DNA of 64,000 nt from Limnohabitans sp. 2KL-17 (GTDB lineage: Bacteria; Pseudomonadota; Gammaproteobacteria; Burkholderiales; Burkholderiaceae_C), in NCBI RefSeq assembly GCF_003063415.1, contig NZ_NESK01000001.1, forward strand, positions 124,001 to 188,000, written 5' to 3'. Position numbers and translations under genes: made by a program. Under the pieces are notes generated by a model that was given only the letters and a program-made list of their open reading frames with translations, searched no databases and had not been told where the DNA came from. Within the stretch, counting starts at the first letter, position 1. Each line of letters begins with the position of its first letter. Below are positions 58,857-64,000 of the stretch, piece after piece.

Positions 58857-59758
58857 TCAACAACTTCAAAGGTAAAACCGCTGTACTGACGGGTGCGGGT
58901 TCAGGCTTTGGCCTGGAATGCGCCCGTATTGGTGCCAAATTGGGCATGAATCTGGTGCTGGTCGACGTACAGCAAGACGCACTGAACAAAGCTGAAATTG
59001 AAATGAAGGCCCAAGGCGTCCAGGTGCTGGCACGGCAGCTGGATGTGGCCAATGCCCAGGCCATGGAACAACTGGCTGGCGATGTGAAGGCCCGTTTTGG
59101 TGCGCCGCATCTTGTCTTCAACAACGCTGGCGTGGGTGCAGGCGGACTGGTTTGGGAAAACTCGGTGGCCGATTGGGAGTGGGTGCTCGGCGTCAACCTG
59201 TGGGGTGTCGTGCACGGTGTGCGCTTGTTCACGCCCATGATGCTGGAGGCCGCCAAAGCCGATCCGTCTTTTCAAGGTCACATCGTCAACACCGCCAGCA
59301 TGGCGGGTTTGTTGACACCCCCCAACATGGGCATCTACAACGTCAGCAAACACGCTGTGGTGGCGCTGACTGAGACCCTATACCAAGACTTGCAATTGGT
59401 CAGCGACCAGGTCAGTGCCAGCGTACTGTGCCCTTACTTTGTGCCCACCGGCATCAGCCAAAGCCATCGCAACCGGCCTGCAGGCCTTGCCGCAGAAAAG
59501 CCCACAGCCAGCCAACTGATTGGTCAGGCACAGAGTGACAAAGCCGTTGGCAGTGGCAAGGTGTCTGCGGCGGATGTGGCGCAAAAAGTGTTTGACGCCG
59601 TGTCCAGCGAACAGTTCTACATCTACAGCCACCCGCAAGCGCTGGGCAATGTGCAAAGCCGGATGGAGGCGATCGTGCAAGGCCATAACCCGCCCGACCC
59701 GTTTGCTGCCAAGCCTGAAGTGGGTGAGGGCCTGCGCAAAGCCTTGCGCGAGGCTTGA
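58853..59758 (+). CDS. Short-chain dehydrogenase/reductase (classical SDR), second
   Basis: 301 residues. TGAGSGFG at 13-20, NNAGVG, and catalytic Y162/K166 (YNVSKH), with an extended C-terminus (AADVAQKVFDAVSSEQFYIYSHP). This resembles the SDR group often annotated near fatty-acid or steroid genes. It is the last gene of the seven-gene run that starts with the acyl-CoA dehydrogenase. It converges with the HExxH lipoprotein gene. Confidence 0.9.
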   Translation: MINNFKGKTAVLTGAGSGFGLECARIGAKLGMNLVLVDVQQDALNKAEIEMKAQGVQVLARQLDVANAQAMEQLAGDVKARFGAPHLVFNNAGVGAGGLVWENSVADWEWVLGVNLWGVVHGVRLFTPMMLEAAKADPSFQGHIVNTASMAGLLTPPNMGIYNVSKHAVVALTETLYQDLQLVSDQVSASVLCPYFVPTGISQSHRNRPAGLAAEKPTASQLIGQAQSDKAVGSGKVSAADVAQKVFDAVSSEQFYIYSHPQALGNVQSRMEAIVQGHNPPDPFAAKPEVGEGLRKALREA

Positions 59759-59762
59759 TAGA

Positions 59763-59811
59763 AAGCCCTGCCTGAGCGCACACGCAAGTTGCGCTTGGTG
59801 AAGAAGGGCTT
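59763..59811. terminator. Nested inverted repeats between convergent genes (possible bidirectional terminator)
   Basis: AAGCCCT (59763-59769) pairs with AGGGCTT (59805-59811), and inside it GCGCA (59776-59780) pairs with TGCGC (59790-59794). The outer arm overlaps the stop of the minus-strand lipoprotein gene. T-runs are short, so the terminator reading is tentative. Confidence 0.35.
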
Positions 59812-60205
59812 ATTTGTGGAAATGGCCCTCAAAGCAATGGCGGACTTCGTGACCCAAAGCCACATGCGATGTTTGGCTGCCCGTCACGATGACGCATTCT
59901 TTGCGCGCCACATGCCAGACAGCGCAGGCCACGGGTGGGGTGATGTAAGCCTGTTCACGCCCCATGCCGATGGACTTTGCGCAATATTGCGCCACATCGT
60001 CGCGAATCTCCCACCGAAGGGTGACCTCTTTGATGACACGCTTTTCTGGCGACTTCGGCGTGAAAGTTTCATATTCAGCGGCAGGGATGGTGCCTCCCCC
60101 CATGGTTTGGCAGCCTGTCAAAAAAAGCATGACAAGGCCTGCCAAGGCCATGCAAGCCCATCGTTTGCTGAGACCCATTGGCCTTTGAAGTGACAAATTC
60201 ATCAT
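59810..60205 (-). CDS. Small lipoprotein with C-terminal HExxH motif
   Basis: 131 residues. Lipoprotein signal with lipobox LTGC and Cys32. The mature part is short and ends with GHEVRHCFEGHFHK: HEVRH at 119-123 has the form of a zinc-protease active site, and further His and Glu follow within seven residues. Four cysteines in the mature part (C32 lipidated, then in QYCAK, AVACAVW..ECVIV and HCFE) could pair. The protein is too small for a known protease domain; a metal-binding role is as likely. Start ATG 60205 (a second ATG follows directly), with AAGGGGCGG before it. Confidence 0.65.
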   Translation of the reverse strand: MMNLSLQRPMGLSKRWACMALAGLVMLFLTGCQTMGGGTIPAAEYETFTPKSPEKRVIKEVTLRWEIRDDVAQYCAKSIGMGREQAYITPPVACAVWHVARKECVIVTGSQTSHVALGHEVRHCFEGHFHK

Positions 60206-60418
60206 CCGCCCCTTTTGCTGATTATTTTATTGATTTAATTTAACTTTACATTTTTGATGGTTTGGAGTCAATAAATTTATTAATTTGTTGTTTTATTTTT
60301 TGTTTATATGATTTTTGAAACCTTCAAATGAGAATTAGCAGTGGTTTAGAGGCTTGGGTTTCCGGGGGATGGCTTGTGGCAAACTCGCCCGCTTCCTCTC
60401 TAGAGATCTGATCGACAC
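60206..60418. other. AT-rich spacer between the lipoprotein gene and tex
   Basis: 213 bases without a gene. The stretch about 60225-60320 is almost entirely A/T, in sharp contrast to the surrounding GC-rich sequence. It most likely holds the divergent promoters (several TATAAT-like hexamers fit) and could bind H-NS-like proteins. I see no open frame or clear hairpin in it. Confidence 0.6.
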
Positions 60419-62785
60419 ATGCTGAAAATACTGGCCCAACTGGCTGCAGAAATCCGTATTCGCCCGGAGCAGGTCATAACTGCGGTCGAACTTCTCGATG
60501 GCGGCGCCACCGTTCCCTTCATTGCCCGCTACCGCAAGGAGGTGACCGATGGCCTGGACGACATCCAGTTGCGCGAACTTGCATCGCGTCTGGGCTACTT
60601 GAGGGAATTGGAGGAGCGCCGTGCTGCTGTGATCAAAAGCATCGAAGAGCAGGGCAAACTGACGCCAGAACTGCGAGCGGCCATCGAAGCGGCCCCCACC
60701 AAACAAGAGCTGGAAGACCTTTACCTTCCCTACAAGCCCAAGCGCCGGACCAAGGGCATGATTGCCCGTGAAGCCGGGCTGGAACCGCTGGCCGACAAGC
60801 TGTTTGCCGACCCTTCGCTAGATCCGCATGCCGAAGCACAAGCCTTTGTGCTGGCTGCTGGTGCCATTGAGGGCGCAGATTTCAGCACCACAGCCGCCGT
60901 GCTCGATGGCGTGCGCGATTTGTTGAGTGAACGCTGGGCCGAAGACGCCAGCCTGGTGCAAGCCCTGCGCGAATGGCTTTGGCAAGAGGGCCTGTTCAAA
61001 AGCAAGCTGGCCGAAGGCAAGGACGAGAACAACGTAGATGTGTCCAAGTTCCGCGATTACTTTGACTATGACGAACCCATCGGCCGCGTGCCCAGCCACC
61101 GTGCTTTGGCTGTATTTCGTGGCCGAGCACTCGAAATGCTCGATGCCAAACTGGTGGTTCCCGAACCAGAGCCAAGCGTCGGCGCCAAGCCCGAGTTGGG
61201 CAAACCCAGCATCGCAGAGGGCAAGATCGCCTTGCATCTAGGCTGGCGCCACTCAGCGCGCCCCTCAGACGACTTGATCCGCAAATGCGTGGCCTGGACC
61301 TGGCGCGTCAAGCTCAGCCTGTCGACCGAACGCGACCTGTTCACGCGCCTGCGCGAAGACGCTGAAAAAGTCGCCATCAAGGTGTTCAGTGACAACCTGC
61401 GCGACTTGTTGCTGGCAGCACCTGCTGGCCCTCGCGTGGTGATGGGGTTGGACCCAGGTATCCGCACGGGTGTAAAAGTGGCCGTAGTCGATGCGACCGG
61501 CAAGCTGGTGGACACCGCCACCGTATACCCGCACGAACCTCGCAAGGACTGGGAAGGCTCTCTCTTTACCCTCGCCAAGCTGTGCGAAAAGCACCACGTC
61601 AACCTGATCGCGATTGGCAATGGCACCGCCAGCCGAGAAACCGACAAATTGGCTGGAGACCTGATCAAACAATTGGCCAAATTGCGCGAAGGCGTGGAGA
61701 TCCAGAAAGTCGTGGTCAGCGAGGCGGGTGCTTCGGTGTACTCGGCCAGTGAATTCGCCAGCCAGGAAATGCCCGATGTCGATGTGAGCCTGCGCGGCGC
61801 GGCCAGCATTGCCCGGCGCCTGCAAGACCCCTTGTCCGAGCTCGTCAAGATCGACCCCAAGGCCATTGGCGTGGGCCAATACCAGCACGATGTGAACCAG
61901 AGCGAGCTGGCACGCACACTCGATGCGGTGGTCGAAGATTGTGTGAACTCGGTCGGTGTGGACCTGAACACCGCCAGCGTGCCTTTGTTGTCCCGCGTGT
62001 CCGGCTTGTCAGGCAGCGTGGCCAAATCGGTCGTGCGCTGGCGCGATGCCAACGGCGTGTTCAAGAACCGACAGGATCTGCTCAAAGTGACCGGACTGGG
62101 TGCCAAAACGTTCGAGCAAAGTGCCGGGTTCTTGCGCATTCGAGGCGGCGACAACCCTCTCGACATGACGGGTGTTCACCCGGAAACTTACCCGCTGGTC
62201 GAGCAGATCATCGTCCAGACCGCCAAACCCATCCAGGAGATCATGGGCCGCTCGGATGTCCTGAAAACGCTCAAGCCCGAGCTGTTTGTCAGCGACAAGT
62301 TCGGTGCAATCACCATCAGGGATATTTTGGGTGAGCTGGAAAAACCCGGGCGTGACCCTCGGCCAGACTTCAAGGTGGCGCGCCTGACCGATGGTGTGGA
62401 AGACATCAAAGACTTGAAAGAGGGCATGACGCTCGAAGGCACAGTGAGCAACGTGGCCCAGTTCGGCGCCTTTGTCGATCTGGGTGTGCACCAGGACGGT
62501 TTGGTTCATGTGAGCCAGTTGGCCAACAAGTTTGTGACCGATGCCCGTGAAGTGGTCAAGACCGGGGACATCGTCAAAGTGAAGGTGCTGGAAGTGGACG
62601 TTGCCCGAAAACGCATCAGCCTGACCATGAAACTTGACGCTGCACCCGCCAGGCAAGATGGCCCCCGCGACAACCGGTTTGAAGGGATCGGCCGTGGGCA
62701 GCGCTCGCCCCAGCGCCATCACGAGCCTGCCCCACAAGGTGCCATGGCCTCCGCGCTTGCCAAGCTGCAGGGCATCAAGCGCTGA
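60419..62785 (+). CDS. tex: Tex family RNA-binding transcription accessory protein
   Basis: 788 residues. Domain order of Tex: N-terminal helical region, YqgF/RNase H-like domain (RVVMGLDPGIRTGVKVAVVD), helix-hairpin-helix pair (VDLNTASVPLLSRVSGLSGSVAKSVV), and a C-terminal S1 RNA-binding domain (GTVSNVAQFGAFVDLG...GLVHVSQL, about 663-735). Tex influences transcription and toxin expression in Bordetella and is linked to nucleic-acid homeostasis. The Shine-Dalgarno is weak. It stands alone downstream of the AT-rich spacer. Confidence 0.95.
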   Translation: MLKILAQLAAEIRIRPEQVITAVELLDGGATVPFIARYRKEVTDGLDDIQLRELASRLGYLRELEERRAAVIKSIEEQGKLTPELRAAIEAAPTKQELEDLYLPYKPKRRTKGMIAREAGLEPLADKLFADPSLDPHAEAQAFVLAAGAIEGADFSTTAAVLDGVRDLLSERWAEDASLVQALREWLWQEGLFKSKLAEGKDENNVDVSKFRDYFDYDEPIGRVPSHRALAVFRGRALEMLDAKLVVPEPEPSVGAKPELGKPSIAEGKIALHLGWRHSARPSDDLIRKCVAWTWRVKLSLSTERDLFTRLREDAEKVAIKVFSDNLRDLLLAAPAGPRVVMGLDPGIRTGVKVAVVDATGKLVDTATVYPHEPRKDWEGSLFTLAKLCEKHHVNLIAIGNGTASRETDKLAGDLIKQLAKLREGVEIQKVVVSEAGASVYSASEFASQEMPDVDVSLRGAASIARRLQDPLSELVKIDPKAIGVGQYQHDVNQSELARTLDAVVEDCVNSVGVDLNTASVPLLSRVSGLSGSVAKSVVRWRDANGVFKNRQDLLKVTGLGAKTFEQSAGFLRIRGGDNPLDMTGVHPETYPLVEQIIVQTAKPIQEIMGRSDVLKTLKPELFVSDKFGAITIRDILGELEKPGRDPRPDFKVARLTDGVEDIKDLKEGMTLEGTVSNVAQFGAFVDLGVHQDGLVHVSQLANKFVTDAREVVKTGDIVKVKVLEVDVARKRISLTMKLDAAPARQDGPRDNRFEGIGRGQRSPQRHHEPAPQGAMASALAKLQGIKR

Positions 62786-63019
62786 AGAGGCGGCATCGTC
62801 TGCATCCGCTTTCAAGGAGCGCCTTCAAGGCTGCGCCTCCAGGCCCTTGGGCCGTTCTGATCACAGACCCCGCCAGCAAACATGGCACAGGCATACCGCT
62901 ACGACGATGAACAATGGGTTTCTGCATGGAACCAAGATGCTGTTAATTTTCCCATCTACATGCTGATAATCGCCATTAAAATAGAATACTTTAAAATTCA
63001 AAAATGAGGCTTGCAAGTC
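62786..63019. other. Spacer after tex
   Basis: 234 bases without a supported gene. The second half turns AT-rich (62941-63004); TTAATT (62943) with GATAAT (62965), 16 bases apart, is a possible promoter for the downstream reductase remnant and quinone oxidoreductase. A CCTTCAAGG-like repeat with GCGCC/GCGCC around 62811-62850 may end the tex transcript, but it is not a clear terminator. Confidence 0.3.
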
Positions 63020-63313
63020 ATGGGTTTCGATCGCAAATACCTCTTTTTTCTCGCCAGCACCCGTGAACCGGGCACCTCAGGCAACTCGGAGTGGCTCGCA
63101 CGAAAGACCGCACAGGCCCTGCGGCCCAACACCCCTCAAACTTGGATGCATCTGGCGCGCATGCAGCTGCCGCCTTTCGTCGATCAGCATCTCACCACTG
63201 GCACTTACACCACGCCCCAAGGTGATTCACACCAATTGCCTCAGGCGCCCATGCAGGCCACCGATCTGATGCTGTTGGCGCATTGCGCTTCTGATCATAA
63301 GAATTGGCCATGA
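63020..63313 (+). pseudogene. Truncated NAD(P)H-dependent FMN reductase/flavodoxin-fold protein
   Basis: 97 residues from ATG 63020. The start YLFFLASTREPGTSGNSEWLARK is the phosphate-binding loop of a flavodoxin-like reductase, and the following WMHLARMQLPPFVD fits the second strand. The chain breaks off at DLMLLAH and ends in an unrelated short tail CASDHKNWP before the stop, whereas such proteins normally continue with a VTPVYWYS-type loop and about 80-100 more residues. The stop overlaps the start of the quinone oxidoreductase (ATGA). I read it as a deletion remnant; a functional mini-protein is the alternative. Confidence 0.6.
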
Positions 63314-64000
63314 AAGCACTCACCTTCAGCCGTTTTGGCGACGCTTCGGTTTTGGACTACAGCGAAGTCCCGATGCCCGCTTTGCAAGCCGGCGAGGTAC
63401 TGGTCCAGATGCGGGCCATCGGCTTGAACTATGCCGACATCTACCGCCGAAAAGGGGACTATCACCTCAAGGGGCAGCCGCCCTACATCGCCGGCTACGA
63501 AGGCAGCGGGGTGGTGGTCGAAAGCAACGGGGTCGAGGGTCTGTCGAATGGCGACCGGATCGCTTTTGCCGATGTGCCATTCGCCCAGGCACAGTTTGTG
63601 GCGGTGCCTTTGGCCAATGCCATCGCCTTGCCTGATGACATTGGCTTCGAGCTCGCTGCGGCCCTGTTGTTACAAGGCATGACAGCACATTACCTGTGCA
63701 ACGACAGCCACAGCGTGCAGTCTGGCGAGTTTGTCGTTGTTCATGCCGCCTCGGGAGGGGTCGGCCAGGTGCTGACCCAGTTGTGCCGGGCCAAGGGGGC
63801 GCGGGTCATTGGATTGACCTCTTCGCGGGCCAAGGAAGACGCGATTCGCAAGATCGGCGCTGAGGCCGTGTTCAATCTTCGGGACGACTGGCAACGCCAG
63901 GTGCGCAGCTTCACAGGGCAGGGGGCCGATGTGGTCTATGACAGCATCGGCTCGACACTGATGGACAGCATCGACGTGGCCCGGGAATGCGGCCACATTG
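63310..64000 (+). CDS. NADPH:quinone oxidoreductase (zinc-free MDR), 5' part
   Basis: The first 230 codons are present; the gene runs off the right edge. MDR superfamily of the QOR type without structural zinc: MKALTFSRFGDASVLDYSEV, GLNYADIYRRKGDY, PYIAGYEGSGVV and the NADPH loop VVVHAASGGVGQVLTQL (about residues 145-162). It reduces quinones or unsaturated carbonyls. The ATG overlaps the stop of the truncated reductase gene. Confidence 0.88.
   Translation, partial: MKALTFSRFGDASVLDYSEVPMPALQAGEVLVQMRAIGLNYADIYRRKGDYHLKGQPPYIAGYEGSGVVVESNGVEGLSNGDRIAFADVPFAQAQFVAVPLANAIALPDDIGFELAAALLLQGMTAHYLCNDSHSVQSGEFVVVHAASGGVGQVLTQLCRAKGARVIGLTSSRAKEDAIRKIGAEAVFNLRDDWQRQVRSFTGQGADVVYDSIGSTLMDSIDVARECGHI

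Overview
The window is a GC-rich, gene-dense stretch of bacterial chromosome. Its gene order and protein sequences point to a betaproteobacterium of the order Burkholderiales, most likely family Comamonadaceae. The main evidence is the run rlmN-rodZ-ispG-hisS-yfgM-bamB-der-hfq-hflX-hflK-hflC-DUF2065-hisZ-purA, the single-chain purL of 1345 codons, and a large Liv-type transporter/beta-oxidation block. The genus cannot be fixed from sequence reading alone. No rRNA, tRNA, CRISPR array, insertion sequence or phage gene was seen, and no gene-free stretch exceeds about 235 bases.

Layout. (1) 1-14.4 kb, plus strand: a conserved housekeeping block. It covers rRNA/tRNA modification (rlmN), cell shape (rodZ), isoprenoid synthesis (ispG), histidyl-tRNA synthetase, outer-membrane assembly (yfgM, bamB), ribosome GTPases (der, hflX), Hfq, the HflKC membrane complex, HisZ, PurA and a phosphoribosyltransferase. 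Many starts overlap the preceding stop, and GTG or TTG starts are frequent. (2) 14.5-31.4 kb, mixed strands: a cystathionine beta-lyase-like enzyme, a DUF2189 membrane protein, a small basic protein, the tesA-mnmH operon divergent from a YbbA-like ATPase, rlmB, a small lipoprotein, yigZ with a two-gene chromate transporter, ygiQ, map-glnD, and then a compact GntR / PhyH dioxygenase / SAF-domain dehydrogenase cassette of unknown substrate. (3) 31.5-42.8 kb: purL, a SWIM-SNF2 helicase, and a minus-strand series selO-msrB-yciB-bolA-ppiC ending in a clear UUCG terminator.

(4) 42.9-59.8 kb, plus strand: a long catabolic region. An acyl-CoA ligase is followed by a complete branched-chain-type ABC transporter (livKHMGF), a FadB-like multifunctional protein and a thiolase. 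A seven-gene operon then carries an acyl-CoA dehydrogenase, a Dabb-domain protein, an SDR, a PaaI-like thioesterase, an NADP-dependent alkenal/one reductase, a long GST-like protein and a second SDR. Together they suggest uptake, CoA activation and beta-oxidation of an organic acid. The substrate is not evident, and the ligase and the 613-residue dehydrogenase recall the DmdB/DmdC families. A TetR-style inverted repeat lies in front of the FadB-like gene, but no TetR gene is in the window.

(5) 59.8-64 kb: a small lipoprotein with a C-terminal HExxH motif, an AT-rich spacer, tex, a truncated flavodoxin-fold reductase and the start of a quinone oxidoreductase gene that runs off the end.

The best candidates for undescribed biology are the GntR/PhyH/SAF-dehydrogenase cassette, the catabolic region with its odd LivF (Arg in place of the Walker A Lys) and LivM (C-terminal extension), the selO-msrB pairing, and the small HExxH lipoprotein. 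All functional statements are by reading and family memory; no database search was run.
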